DNA of 64,000 bases from Rhyacophila brunnea. Taxonomy: Eukaryota; Arthropoda; Insecta; Trichoptera; Rhyacophilidae. The stretch is from the NCBI GenBank assembly GCA_022495005.1, contig JAGYXB010001863.1:186001-250000 (forward strand). The letters run 5' to 3'. Below are positions 1 through 10,450 of the stretch, piece by piece. The translations under genes were made by a program, and so were the position numbers. Below the pieces are notes generated by a model. That model was not told the DNA's origin and ran no database searches. It worked only from the letters and a program-made list of their open reading frames with translations. Positions within the stretch are counted from its first letter, which is position 1. Each line of letters begins with the position of its first letter.

Positions 1-12
1 CAGTTGTGAGTC

Positions 13-252
13 TTGATTGGGTAATTATCGACTGTGGCTCCCCCATCCATTCTGTAGATACGTTTGTAGGTCTGTACAGACCTACAAACTTATCTGTAGA
101 ATGGCCAAAAATAGAACTACAAACTAGCATTGGACGGCATTTTGACAATTTCATTCGAATGTCAGATTTTTTCCAGTTACGAATCTTGATTCGGTAGTTT
201 TCGACGGTGGCTCCCCCATCCCATTCTTCAGATAAGTTTGTAGGTCTGTACA
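13..252. repeat. Two direct copies of a 65-bp unit
   Basis: Two similar units (about 13-77 and 184-252) share the core GGCTCCCCCATCC and end in GTTTGTAGGTCTGTAC. The spacer holds the inverted sequence GTAGGTCTGTACAGACCTAC. No open frame or TSD explains them. They may be part of a longer repeat cut by the window edge. Confidence 0.55.
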
Positions 253-666
253 TACTTCATTCCGTAACCAAGGTAACTATATTTGTTGTTTATCATCTTA
301 TGGTATTTAAATCCAGCAGAATTCGATGTGTAAAAATATTCTATGAAGTTTATACGTAGAACCATAAAATCAGTACTGAATCGATGGTCAGACTCGTTTT
401 GGATACAATCGCATTTTCACCGGAAATGCCAGCTGAGATTGTGAGCCCTACATAATATATGCCTCAGGGGAGTTAAATAATTCAATAAGTAGATATTTGA
501 AATCAGCCAAGGGGGCCTGGCCCTCGTAGCTGAATACATTGCAATATAGTTAATATTAAATGAGGCGACACTTTTCGACAGCCGTGATTGGAGTGCATTC
601 TATGTAACAAGGGTACAGGATCAGGAATTAAATGTAGAAGGTACCTACCTACTATCAACCCAGGAG
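253..666. other. No recognised feature
   Basis: AT-rich sequence. I see no coding frame, repeat relative or RNA gene here. Confidence 0.5.
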
Positions 667-831
667 ACTTAACAGCACCTCCTTTACTGCTGTTAAAATA
701 TAGAGCTTATTGCAACAATTACAACCAACTTATTGTAATTGTTACAATAAATGCTAATACTTTGATACAAACCTACCCTAAGTTTGATAATATTTATCAC
801 TTTAGCGGTCGATAAGTATAGAATAGACCCA
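667..831. mobile_element. 3-bp-TSD palindromic MITE, 5'-truncated
   Basis: This is the right part of the family seen complete at 9439-9638, 19849-20143, 45755-46005 and 52397-52907. It holds the GCACCTC..GCTGTTAAAA block, the AATTGTTACAAT core, the GCTAATACTTTGATACAAACC arm, and ends in GTATAGAATAGACCCA. The left end is missing or too decayed to see, so no TSD pair can be scored. Confidence 0.7.
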
Positions 832-1139
832 CATGACCATTAAAATTAAAAATAACCGTTTGAAATGTTTAAGTGTAACAATAATATTACAAGTAACAAG
901 TATATACCTACCTGTAAAACCGATTATTTTTTAGAAAATTATAAAAAATAATCGAGCTCCGAGTTTTATGACAAACTTATGAAAACATGATATCGCCTGT
1001 TCGATTTGTTTGTCTTAATAGAAACTTGTAAAAATCAAGGCCTACTATTATATACCTACATACAGGCCCTCGTACTGAATTAGGATGGTAGTGCTAGTTA
1101 TTGATTATCTTCGAATGTAATGCGGTAGCCTGTTCATAA
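832..1139. other. Mostly unassigned; short dispersed repeat at 1084-1147
   Basis: Bases 1084-1147 resemble 30937-31003 (shared GTGCTAGTTRTTGATTATCTT, then ATGCGRTA). The rest shows nothing recognisable. Confidence 0.45.
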
Positions 1140-1240
1140 TTAATGGAGATTTTCAATTGTACATTTACTAGAAAAAAATGCATTAAAAAAATACGACGCC
1201 CGATGGGATTTGAACCCGTGGTATCGCGCCACTACTAGTT
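1140..1240 (-). repeat. tRNA-like SINE1 arm (minus), truncated
   Basis: Read on the minus strand, 1193-1236 gives GGCGCGATACC, then a B-box-like GGGTTCAAATCCC and a 3' acceptor GGGCGTCG followed by a T-rich tail. It is the 3' half of the SINE1 tRNA-like unit (full at 13923-14000). It sits head-to-head with the plus-strand unit at 1257-1660, making an inverted pair like the one at 13600-14110. Confidence 0.7.
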
Positions 1241-1790
1241 TTAAACTATCGTAATTAAATAGAAGGCTCGTAGTTTAATTGATTAAAGCCAGGGAACTCA
1301 GAAATAATGGGAACTGAAATACACAACGGGTAAGGCGATAGCAGGTAACCGACTCGAGTAAGGAAGAATCCGTGTTAAACTTACACTTGTGTCAAGAATA
1401 CGTCTTACGTCGAATATTGAAAACTGCTCTCGGTTTATGCATTTACGCTCATTTAATGTTGGTGTATTACACACACTATTGCACGTGCATAATGCGTGCT
1501 TCATTTTCGTAGGACGCTCACACATTCAAAAGCCTGCTTCACCATGCGGCGTATTGAATATAGCCTATCGGTATTCTATTTATTATCTGTTCTGTGGTTA
1601 AAGCATATTGACGCGATACCATACACGGGTTCAAATCCCGTCGGACGTCATATTTTTTTCAAATGTGATTTTTTCTAGTAGTTATTAATATATCTGAGGT
1701 GTCTTCAAGTTATGTATATGCAATACATAGAATGTTACATTCACAAATCTTGTGAATTATTTGTATAATATAAGAAATGGTTTATTGGAA
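1241..1790 (+). repeat. SINE1 tRNA-like element split by a hAT MITE
   Basis: The tRNA-like 5' half (1257-1289, with TAGTTTAATTGATTAAAGC) and 3' half (1605-1652, with the T-arm ACGGG TTCAAAT CCCGT) are parted by the insertion at 1290-1596. The tail TTTTTTCTAGTAG..ATATCTGAGGTGT (1669-1705) recurs at 19229-19275. Box A and B relics suggest RNA polymerase III ancestry. The anticodon loop is not that of a working tRNA. Confidence 0.75.
1290..1596. mobile_element. hAT-like MITE (family C), 307 bp
   Basis: Ends are CAGGGAACTCAGAAATAATG and, inverted, CACAGAACAGATAATAAATA. The flanking 8 bases ATTAAAGC (1282-1289) and GTTAAAGC (1597-1604) form a TSD with one mismatch, as expected for hAT. Relatives lie at 12116-12372, 18735-18976 and 35938-36855. 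No transposase frame. The open frames on both strands here only reflect the repeat. Confidence 0.75.
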
Positions 1791-2210
1791 ATTTATACAT
1801 TTAAAATGTCAGCTAGAAAATTTTAGAAGTACTGAAACAGGGGACGGGCTGGTGATGAAATATTGATAGTTAATACTTTCAGATTCCCGGGGCTAAAATA
1901 ATTTATCATTATTCGTAATTTCGTAAGTCACAAAACTCTGTTGGGCAAGCACGTGCCCCCTTTTAAAAGTGTGTACATAATACTTGAATAATTTTCAATT
2001 ATGTAGCGGCATGTTGATTAATCGGCTCGCTGATTAATTTGAGCACCCTTTTTAACAGCCATCTTCTGTGATAAATGCATCGACGAATGATGTTTTTAAA
2101 AAACGTTAAAATTAGCTTTCTGTTACAGACAGGGCTATTTTTGGTTTGAGCCCTTAGTATAATAAATAGGTAACTGATTAAACCGTTTAAAATATAACAA
2201 ACTATTCTAG
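1791..2210. other. No recognised feature
   Basis: AT-rich, without a supportable frame or repeat relative inside the window. Confidence 0.5.
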
Positions 2211-2591
2211 AAGAAATGAAAATATAATTAATATTAAATTCTACAGGTTTTTTAAAAAAGGTTTGTCGATAGCTATTTCGGTTGTAACACCATTATCAAG
2301 ACTATTCAGATATACCATTTGACTTTACTTAAATACTATACGTATAGATAGAGACAGAATACATTTTCTTATTCGTTCAAACAATATTATGACTTTGTAT
2401 ACTTATTATTAATTGTAATATTATTAATACTTTGGAAACTTATAGTATTTAAGTCTATACGTATAGTATTTAAACAAAGTCAAACGGCCTATCTGAATAG
2501 TCTTGATAATGGTGTTACAACCGAAATAGCTATCGACAAACCTTCTTTTAAAAACCTGTAGAATTTAATATTAGTTATATTTTCATTTCTT
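2211..2591. mobile_element. Foldback MITE with ~130-bp inverted arms
   Basis: The left arm (2211-2345, starting AAGAAATGAAAATATAA and containing GGTTTGTCGATAGCTATTTC) returns nearly base for base inverted at 2454-2591. The arms include CTATACGTATAG. The loop is about 108 bp and AT-rich. I cannot define a TSD. No coding potential. Confidence 0.85.
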
Positions 2592-2681
2592 GTAAAATGG
2601 AATTCTACCAAGTAAATGCTAACTCAATTAATAAACTATTCTAGCTATAGAATATTAGTCTTCCAACATCCTTCCTGTCTA

Positions 2682-2768
2682 TCGTGTCCGGAAATTTGTA
2701 CGTATGCAGTTCGCCGTATTACACTTCACCGTGAAATGTTGTATCGGAAATATATGGCTGTATATATA
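2682..2768. mobile_element. Mutator-like MITE end (family D), fragment
   Basis: CGTGTCCGGAAATTTGTACG followed by TATGCAGTTCGCCGT matches one terminus of the family that is complete at 3964-4202, 8295-8677 and 48542-48949. The far end is absent, so this copy is truncated. Confidence 0.7.
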
Positions 2769-2867
2769 AAATTTGTGGTGTATGTTAATCTCACTTAGCT
2801 GATCGACCCACTACGCTACCCCTCCTAGGCTAGTATCCTGTGGGTCTCCCCTAACGAGGAAGAACTA
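2769..2867. repeat. Family A repeat fragment
   Basis: ATTTGTGGTGTATGTTAATC then TCACTTAGCTGATCGACCC aligns with the right part of the family A copies at 15489-15862 and 39403-39740. About 90 bp survive, directly abutting the family D fragment. Confidence 0.6.
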
Positions 2868-3251
2868 CTCATAGCTTGTGCAAGTCTCTTTGTAGGTTCA
2901 CCAAAGTAGTGGCCTTTCCTCACTCCGTTGTCCTTCTAGACCTGGAAATATGAGGCGCTTTGTGAACGCTTATTCGTCCGTAGTGGCATATTGCACACAA
3001 TCAAATCTGACGACGTCGAGCTCATCAAAGTGCTCACAATTATAGCGACCACAGCAGATGCCATACTTCCAGTAAGGTAGATTAATCAAAATTATCTCTA
3101 ACTACACCAACAATCAATTACAAATTTACTTCTGTGTCTGTAAATGTTTACATTTCAGTTGGCCTTATCACAATTATTCATTATAAAGTTATTGTATTGG
3201 AAATAAATAGCCGTATAATATTGAAATTAAATTCATGTCAAAATAAAACAC
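2868..3251. other. No recognised feature
   Basis: No supportable gene or repeat seen. Confidence 0.5.
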
Positions 3252-3460
3252 TTACAAAATACGTAATAAAAACTACCAGAATACAAATAGGTAAGTAAGT
3301 AAATAATAAATAGATAAAATCGTATCCTAGATGTTTATATTTAATTCTGGTATGTATCAAATATCTGACAATAATGACAGCGTTAATATTCTATTTTTGA
3401 TACCAATCAATATCAAATTATTGAATGTATAGGATTTCAATAGAACTGTCTAGAAAATCC
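3252..3460. repeat. Dispersed repeat, second copy at 59949-60180
   Basis: Shares AATACGTAATAAAAAC, AATTCTGGTAT, and ATCAAATATCT..ATAATGACAGCGTT with 59949-60180 in the same orientation. AT-rich, non-coding, termini not defined. Confidence 0.6.
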
Positions 3461-3954
3461 GAAATTAAATAGACGTTAGGTACTTATATGTACTTTTCAA
3501 AAATATATCTAATATTATTATTTATATTTAAAATATTTTATTATGATTTAATAAATGGTGAGAATTAAAATGTGCACACGTAAATAATGTTTAATCATGC
3601 ATATGTTTAAGTTCCAACGAAAAAAGAGTTTTTTTATTTTTATATAAAGCCTTAGGCATGGTAATTCTCAATCCGCAATAAAAAAAACATTATGTTAAGA
3701 GTAAAATGAATTAAAACTACTAAGCAGTAGATATAAACTGATTAAAATTCCTTGTCTACGTTCTGTATACGTGTCTACAACAGTGCGGCGTCCAATTATC
3801 CTGTCGTCCAGTTGTCCCATTCCCCTTTCCGGTAAGACAGTTCACGGTTAAGTATGATACGTATAATTTACGTGCAACGCTAAATAATACGCATCTCCAT
3901 CTATTTAATCGATTATATTGTCGAATTGGACAATTGAAGCCTTCCCCTCAATAT
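3461..3954. other. No recognised feature
   Basis: AT-rich. Nothing beyond chance frames. Confidence 0.5.
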
Positions 3955-3963
3955 GATCTATGT

Positions 3964-4202
3964 GGTTACATCTAAGTTGTACGTATGCAGTTCATCGTGG
4001 GACACTTATTCGTGCGCCGCAGTACGTGAAACATGAGTTCGTATAGCATTTTATCAAAAGACGAGTTCTTCGTTGAACATTTCACCGTGGAATAATACAT
4101 TTGTACGTATCTTACAAAATGCGGCGATAGTTTGCAAATAGTACTGCGGCGCATGAATAAGTGTCCTGCGGTGAACTGTTTAAGTACAAATTTCCGGATA
4201 CG
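3964..4202. mobile_element. Mutator-like MITE (family D), complete, 239 bp
   Basis: A perfect 9-bp TSD, GATCTATGT, flanks it (3955-3963 and 4203-4211). The left end is GGTTACATCTAAGTTGTACG; the right end inverted is CGTATCCGGAAATTTGTACT. The inverted arms go on through CAGTTCAYCG, GGACACTTATTC and GCGCCGCAGTAC, giving a long hairpin. The 9-bp TSD points to the Mutator/MULE type. No coding frame; the 60-codon minus-strand opening is a product of the arms. Confidence 0.85.
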
Positions 4203-4211
4203 GATCTATGT

Positions 4212-5286
4212 TACATTTGGGCATGGATAATCAAATAAAACTATTATGTTGAGAAGAAATTATTTATAATTAAAAGGCCTCTCCTGAATTCCTTAAAACC
4301 CATTCGCTGCGGACCTTTTTATTAATATTTAATTACCACATTTAAATAACATGCTAATTATATCTAATGACCACCTGGCCACCTGATGGACAACGCACCA
4401 GTTGCGTTGGATAATATTGCGATAATAATCACTTATTTTTATTCCTCTTCAGATTTTCTATATGAATTTTTCTCTGTGAAGTCGTTTTGCATCCGCAGGG
4501 TTAATAAAAACTCTCGTGCCATCCTCAATTTTGACAGAATGATGTATAGATCATTATTGTAAGGTGGCCAATATAACGGGTCAAAAAGAAGTGACTTAAT
4601 ATTGCTAGATGAAAAAAATAAATACCCCAAAATAGAGGCAATGTGTGGATCATTGTTGTACATTTAATTCAAAACTGCCAAAATTAAAATAGATCATTAT
4701 TGAGGGGGAGGCGTCAATTTAATTACTATTGTTAAATAATTTTTATTAATAGCAATATAGATAAGATAAGTTGTAATGTACTTTTTCTACAAGCCTATTC
4801 GTTATACGTTCATGCTAGTTTAATTATTTAATAGTATATAAAAAACTAAAAATAGTTAACTACAGAATACTGCACAGTAGAATTACAATGTTACCTGGTG
4901 CATCACAAATAAAAGCATGATTGAGCGCAGTCTGGAGATATGAAAATCTTTTCTTTGCTCTGGCGTCACGTTTTAAAGGAAAGACGAATTTTTAGCGCAT
5001 TAACAAGATGTAAACCGTGTAGACGAAGTCGCAGACATTCCCCTAATGGCCACTAGAACTAACTTTTATTTTCTTTTTCATACTTTTTCAACTAACGGTT
5101 GTTCTTCTATTTCTTTTCGCATACACTGTTATACTAGTGCACTTTCCAGGCATTATGATAATATCGGATATATTAATATTAACATGTCATCATACATATT
5201 AGAAAAAATCTTAGAAAAAAGTTAAACCAAGGCATATTACCTTCCAAATCTTTCACTTTCCGATTGAGTGCTCTTATCTTTTAAGC
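4212..5286. other. No recognised feature
   Basis: About 1.1 kb of AT-rich DNA. A 74-codon minus-strand opening at 4439-4663 has no recognisable motif and looks like chance. Confidence 0.5.
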
Positions 5287-5330
5287 CAGGGCTCGAAATA
5301 GACCGGAGCGCAACGGGGCACCGTTCATGC
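5287..5330. repeat. Possible lone hAT terminus
   Basis: CAGGGCTCGAAATAGACCGG resembles a hAT terminus, and a similar string (GGCTCGAAATGGACCAGAGC) lies at 54312. No partner end or TSD found. Confidence 0.3.
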
Positions 5331-5869
5331 AATCCAGAGATTTCTTGGAAATTTTAATTTAACCATCTGAGCTGGGTAGGCATACAACAAAAAATCTAAC
5401 ACACGTATTTAAAAAAAAAGTATATATACAATTAGATAAATAAATTTATATTTTCGGAAAATACTATGAAGCACTCTGATTCTTAAAACTGTCCGTTTCA
5501 AGCGTTGATTTGTGCTATATATCCGCGTAAGGTGCTGAGCTTTCGCCCGGGAGTTCCAGGTTCGACCCGGTGAGCACACAATATATTTATGTGATTTTCT
5601 CAAAACCTGGGTGTTTGTGATTTTTTTACTTCTATTACTAAATACATTAGATACTCTTAAACTACACTACTGTCATTGGGCCTCTAGGCCTGTTGTAATG
5701 TTAAAAGGGGTGAAAAGGAAAATAATTCATGGATATTAATTCTAATACGAACGCTATCGGAGGTGTTTCAAACTTCACCAAGAAAACCCAACCAGCTATA
5801 TGATTAAATCGAGCTAAATAATAATATGTTTTCAGTGGATATTGGTTATGAGGAAGTATAACAACGAGA
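5331..5869. other. Unassigned, with a weak tRNA-like patch at 5535-5585
   Basis: Around 5535-5585 a B-box-like AGGTTCGACCCGG follows GGTGCTGAGCTTTCGCCC, as in a decayed tRNA-derived SINE. Nothing else is recognised. Confidence 0.35.
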
Positions 5870-6165
5870 AGATAAAATATTGATCCAAGTAGCCTCCCCA
5901 AGCTATAGGTCCAACCTGGCTCGGCCATCTATTATAGATGCCTCAAGTGAATGTCAATCTGTCTTGCCTGTGTTTCAAACCAACCGGATTCAGACATCCT
6001 CGAAGGCTTCTAAATCCCATCTATAGAGTGTATATAGAGCAGCTATGGGTAAATACTACTGGGAAAATGCAAGAACATAGGTAAGCGACAATGATTTTTG
6101 GAAACGCTGAGGGGTCTCCATATTCTCTGACTAAGGGGCGAACATGGTCGAAGAAGAAGAATAAT
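5870..6165 (+). pseudogene. RTE-like LINE 3' end (family RTE-A), decayed
   Basis: Aligns over its length with the better-kept copy at 28300-28574: TGGCTCGGCC, CAACCGGATT, CATCTATAGAGTGTATA, GTGTCCATATGCTCC-like, and the GGCGAACATGGTCGAAGAAG terminus. Only the last ~80 codons of ORF2 plus the short 3' end remain, with stops and frameshifts. 5' truncation is usual for LINEs. Confidence 0.75.
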
Positions 6166-7057
6166 AATATGACTTATAGGTGGCATTAAAATATATAATA
6201 ATATAGAATATAATCCCGAATATGCACAAAATTAAAGAATGTTAAATTCATATTACATACTTTAGTTTTCAATAATGTATATTGAAGACTGCAGTCTAGC
6301 CAATAAATTTAATATAGCTTTTAAAGTGCAAAATAATGGCGTTCATACAATGCAAAGCTTACACTGTATATCTCCAATATTCACCAACATTATACGTACA
6401 AGAAACCCCATCAAAATTGTATTGAAGAATAAAAATAATACACTAAGCTTCTTATGAAGAGAAATCCTTTCACAGATTCAACGGCAATGCACTGCATTTT
6501 CTTTCACAGTGACTCAAGTATTGTCCAGTGCATCCCCAAAAGACAAGAATGGCTGAATCGTGACACAGTCCAGTAAAACCGTGGCAGTAGCGTCCATCGA
6601 ATTTATGACAATAGTGGGTATTTATAACAGGGTGTATTTCTAGGGTAAGATTTTATAAATGCCAAGGTAAATATTTAGAAATCACTTTATGGTTTTAAAG
6701 CTATCTTGTCTGAATCACCAGAAAACAGTGATAACTTTGTGTTCATTTTCGTATAAAGCACATATTGTGTCCTAAATTTAAGTAAAAAATATATATAAAT
6801 CTTTACTCATACATAATAATATTCAAATATCTGTTTATTTCGTTGTAAAACCACTATACCAACAATGATGAAACTTGCACAGCTTATAGCCTATATTATT
6901 TATACTAATTAATTAGAGTTTCATCTTGATATCATATAAGATAAGACTTCTCGAAAATAGTGTACTAAGTAAAGCAGTCTGAATGCAGCAGTAGAGTGCT
7001 AAGGTGAAGTGCGAGTAGAAGCTTGCACACCTGCATCCAAACGTTGTCGACCACGCG
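6166..7057. other. No recognised feature
   Basis: About 0.9 kb with no supportable frame, RNA or repeat relative. Confidence 0.5.
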
Positions 7058-7454
7058 GACTTATTCGAGTGTGATACTGGCGGGTATTAAGAGCATACTT
7101 CAGTGAAACAGCAAATAATTTTCAACTATAGGTGCGACGAAATTTTGCACTCGCTGGCAATCGGAGAGCGAAAGTCGAGCTGTGACCACGTCAATATGTT
7201 TCGTGATGGCGACGGGGGTATTAATTCTTAAATCGTGTAAAGATGACTGAAAAACGTTACCCATTTATTTGAAAAACAAAACATGTCAAAGAATATATTA
7301 TTATTGTTACTAATAGAACAATAAACAGAACATTAAAAGGACGCATGTTAAATTTTTATGACAAATTATATTTCGTTCGACACGCGTCATTTGCACAATC
7401 CGCGCATCGCCTAGTCACGATCTTTTTAGACCCTGCCCCAGCTGAGGTATAGCC
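7058..7454. mobile_element. TTAA-type MITE (family B)
   Basis: Matches 12575-13034 (inverted) and 59007-59944 (interrupted). Shared blocks include TAGGTGCGACGAAATTT, GGCAATCGGAGAGCGAAAGT and AAAACGTTACCCATTTA. The right end GAGGTATAGCC abuts TTAA. In the other two copies both ends abut TTAA, the target of piggyBac or Kolobok. Here the left TTAA is lost. It also supplies the empty site for the MITE inserted at 59323. Confidence 0.75.
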
Positions 7455-7614
7455 TTAATAGAAATGAAGCAAATCTGTGTAGCGTATTAAAATCCAACCG
7501 TTGTTTATACTGTTTACACTACTCATTACAAGCCTCATTACTCACAGACAAAGTCGCAGTCTATGGGTACAATTTAATAAACACCTAAGTAGTTTTCAAC
7601 TTGTCGACTTATTA

Positions 7615-8036
7615 AAACGTTTTTATTAGCTCATATTATTATTTGTCCGGTGGTTGTTTGTAAGGTACAAACCTTTCAATCGATTTTTAACTATCTTCCC
7701 GACTAGCTAGAGCTAGACATTTGAAACTTTTAGAATATATCAGAACACGATGCCAATGCATTTTTTTAATATTTTTAGCCATCTTTAAGTAGAATTGAAT
7801 TCATTTTCAGTTCATTCTGTTCGTAAAAAGTAAAACACTATTATTGGTTGCTAGGGGTCTGGGGTCCTAGCAACTAAATTATAAATATATACGTGCGTTA
7901 CTATGGAAATCAATATGAAATGTCAAAATGACATTTCAGTATTCTATATTTATTCAGTATTTCTATCAAATTTTTTGGTCGTTTAAGCTAGTCAAATCAA
8001 GTTTATATGATTCAGCAGAAAATTTAAAAACGTTGT
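7615..8036. mobile_element. Family E MITE-like repeat, ~420 bp
   Basis: Closely matches 41641-42020 and, inverted, 46748-46993. Shared blocks: GAACACGATGCCAATGCATT, CTATGGAAATCAATATGAAA, AAGTTTATATGATTCA. The ends carry ACGTTTTTA in inverted form, so it behaves like a TIR element. No TSD resolved and no coding capacity. Confidence 0.7.
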
Positions 8037-8285
8037 GTATAAAAAGTTATTTTTATCTTGTAATTAATTTAGATATAAAATCAGAAATGAATATTATATT
8101 TTTTTGTAGTCGAACAAAACAAATCGTCCAACGCATCGCAAGACTTTCGGGACGCGAGGAAGTCGCGTTAGTATAATAATTGTAAGACTATCTACTAGAT
8201 GTAAAAATGCATTGCCTTCTAGATTTGTTCATAAAAAGGCATAAGGTAGTGACGGATGATATAAGAAGAGCCGTAGGTACGTGTA
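8037..8285. other. Unassigned, small GC-richer patch
   Basis: A pyrimidine run ending TTTTTTTGTAG precedes a GC-richer stretch at 8110-8172. It could be read as an exon start but is too short to support a gene. Confidence 0.3.
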
Positions 8286-8294
8286 CTATAATAG

Positions 8295-8677
8295 AGTTAC
8301 ATGTAAATTGTACCGTAACACAGTTCGCCGTGAGCTTTCTTTTCGGAAAGAGATGACAGTATACGATCATCTCTATTATAGCACCGAGATGAAAAACTTG
8401 CGCGATTGTTCGTGCAGCATCGCAGACAACAATGTTGCAATTATTTTATTAGATCCTAACTTAACATAACCTAACAAATAATCCAGTATATCGGTTATTT
8501 TCAAAATTTGTTTGCCGCTTGCTTCCTGTAAAGCGACAAGAACCGTGTTTTATTTAAACATGGATTTTATCTTAGTACTATACGACCGAAAGAGGTTGGA
8601 CGGCCTTTAATACACGACCATATATTTCTGATACAACATTTTACGGCGAACTGCATACGTACTAATTTCCGGACACG
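8295..8677. mobile_element. Mutator-like MITE (family D), complete, 383 bp
   Basis: Nine-base flanks CTATAATAG (8286-8294) and CTTTAATAG (8678-8686) form a TSD with one mismatch. Ends are AGTTACATGTAAATTGTACC and, inverted, CGTGTCCGGAAATTAGTACG. Both lead into CAGTTCGCCGT in inverted form. The interior holds CCTAAC-type units followed by AACAAATAATCCAGTATATC, a module shared with the palindrome at 11128-11342 and with 48745-48775. Confidence 0.85.
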
Positions 8678-8710
8678 CTTTAATAGTACCTACTGCTCAT
8701 TTTACATTCC

Positions 8711-8942
8711 GTCAGCTGAATACAGAACTATTCTAACTTACATTTGAAATTTTTGAGGAGAGAGTTTTTTGAAACAACTTACTGAAATTATTTATTATTT
8801 TTATGGATAAATGGATGCATCATATTTAAGTAGGATTATTGATGAAAAAATGTTGCTTATCTATATAAATAATAATTTAGGCTAAAACTCTCCTGCAAAA
8901 TATTTCAAATGTGAGTTAGAATAGTTCTGAATTCAGCTGACA
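8711..8942. mobile_element. Foldback MITE, 232 bp
   Basis: GTCAGCTGAAT.CAGAACTATTCTAACTTACATTTGAAAT at 8711-8750 returns inverted at 8903-8942, and AGAGAGTTTT/AAAACTCTC continues the pairing. Arms are about 60 bp with a ~100-bp AT-rich loop. The TSD is unclear. Confidence 0.8.
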
Positions 8943-9117
8943 ATTGTTTATATACGTATTTCAATCCGTCATCTACTCGTAAAAAAACGAATATGATAAG
9001 GTATGTCAAATAAAAAGAAAAACGCGTTATCTCGACATTTACTATTTCGATCGTCGATGTCCAGTTTTCTGCTGCAATAACTTCAAATGGGCATCTACGC
9101 CACTGCAGGATAACGCC

Positions 9118-9195
9118 ACTCACGACCGCATGACGTCACGTGACACCGTTACGACGTGGCGTGACACAGCCCGCGACGTCGCGTGACAAGGCCAT
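9118..9195. promoter_or_regulatory. CpG-rich cluster of TGACGTCA/CACGTG-like sites
   Basis: Against AT-rich surroundings this stretch is CpG-rich and repeats an ~25-bp unit three times: ATGACGTCACGTGACACC, CGACGTGGCGTGACACAG, CGACGTCGCGTGACAAGG. The first holds a CRE palindrome TGACGTCA overlapping an E-box-like CACGTG. It may be a regulatory cluster or a decayed minisatellite. No gene start is visible beside it. Confidence 0.35.
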
Positions 9196-9438
9196 AATGA
9201 AATTCCTCCAACTGGAAAAGCCCTGTGGACTTCAATCGAGGTTTTCCTGATGCGCTTCTTCAAGATTATCTCCGCGGGAAACCCATAGTGAACATTGGCC
9301 AACCGATACAATATAATATTATATTACACGCTACCTACTCTATGCAGTAGTGGCAATGTTCACATTGACTAAATAATTTAAATATGAGATTTTTGACTAA
9401 TTTGGTTGACACAACTTACAGTATATTTTAATGATCAG

Positions 9439-9638
9439 TGGGTCTATTCTATACGTATCGACCGCTAAAGTGATAAAGTGATTAATTATTATCAAACTTA
9501 GGGTAGGTTTGTATCAAAGTATTAGCACCCATTGTAACGATTACAATAAGTGCTAATACTTTGATACAAACCTATCCTAAGTTTGATAATATTTATCACT
9601 TTATCACTTTAACGGTCGATAAGTATAGAATAGACCCA
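9439..9638. mobile_element. 3-bp-TSD palindromic MITE, complete, 200 bp
   Basis: Ends are TGGGTCTATTCTATACGTAT in inverted repeat, and the whole element folds on itself (GGTTTGTATCAAAGTATTAG near the middle). TSD is CAG on both sides (9436-9438, 9639-9641). It is the cleanest copy of the family also seen at 667, 19849, 45755 and 52397. Confidence 0.9.
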
Positions 9639-9641
9639 CAG

Positions 9642-10204
9642 GCCGACAATTCAAATTTAAAATCATTTATTTTATTCCGTTTGAATTGTTTTATGGATCT
9701 GAGTTTCGCCATTTGGTATCTTCGTGCATTATGCACATTCACCTCTGTTAAATATGCTAATGAATTAATTATCAGTCAGTTGAATTGACACAAATTATAT
9801 CAATATTCAATACTATAGAATGTCACATTCTCAAATATTGTGAATTCACTGCCTGATTTCCAGGTTGCTCTATATCACATTTTTAAGCAAAATTACTTTT
9901 TAATGCCATTTTGTTCTATTTCTAGTACTCTGTTTAACCTATTGGTCTGAATACAAAAATTATGAACGGATTTATCGATACTATCGACAATAAGTTATTC
10001 TTTTATATGCAGAACATAGATATATATATATTGGTTGTGCAATTCTTTCAATGTGATTTTTCAAATTGCTCTCCTGAGAAGTTTACTGAAACGGACATAG
10101 AACAACCTGGAAATTGAGCAGAGAATTATTCGTTAAATAAAAGAAACATTTTTATGAAATTATTAGCAAGTGCATGTACGTGATTAAAAATTTGGATCGA
10201 TGCA
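9642..10204. other. Mostly unassigned; SINE1-tail-like piece at 9815-9860
   Basis: ATAGAATGTCACATTCTCAA then TTGTGAATT resembles the SINE1 3' tail at 1726-1762 and 14049-14080. Otherwise nothing recognised. Confidence 0.4.
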
Positions 10205-10450
10205 GACGTCGGTTAGTAATTAAGGTATTTAATTGATACCTACCTTAATTTAATATACAAAAACCAATAGCCAACATTATTAATGTAATTTGATAATCAT
10301 TTTACGTAAGGACTACTAGTTAAATTCGTCGTAATTAAATAGGATGCACGTAGCTTCATTGGAAAAGCACATTGGCGTGAATTCAGTGGTTACAGGTTCA
10401 AACCGTCGGCCTTTTTCTAGTGGGTGTATACATGAGATGTTTTAAAATTA
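10205..10450 (+). repeat. SINE1 tRNA-like element
   Basis: Shares about 110 bp upstream of the tRNA-like part with 13800-13920 (GTTAGTAATTAA, TACCTACCTTAATT, CAAAAACCRATARCCAACAT). The tRNA-like unit follows at about 10342-10412 with CGTAGCTTCATTGGAAAAGC and GGTTACAGGTTCAAA. Then comes the TTTTTCTAGT tail. The T-arm is damaged, so it is not a functional tRNA. Confidence 0.7.
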
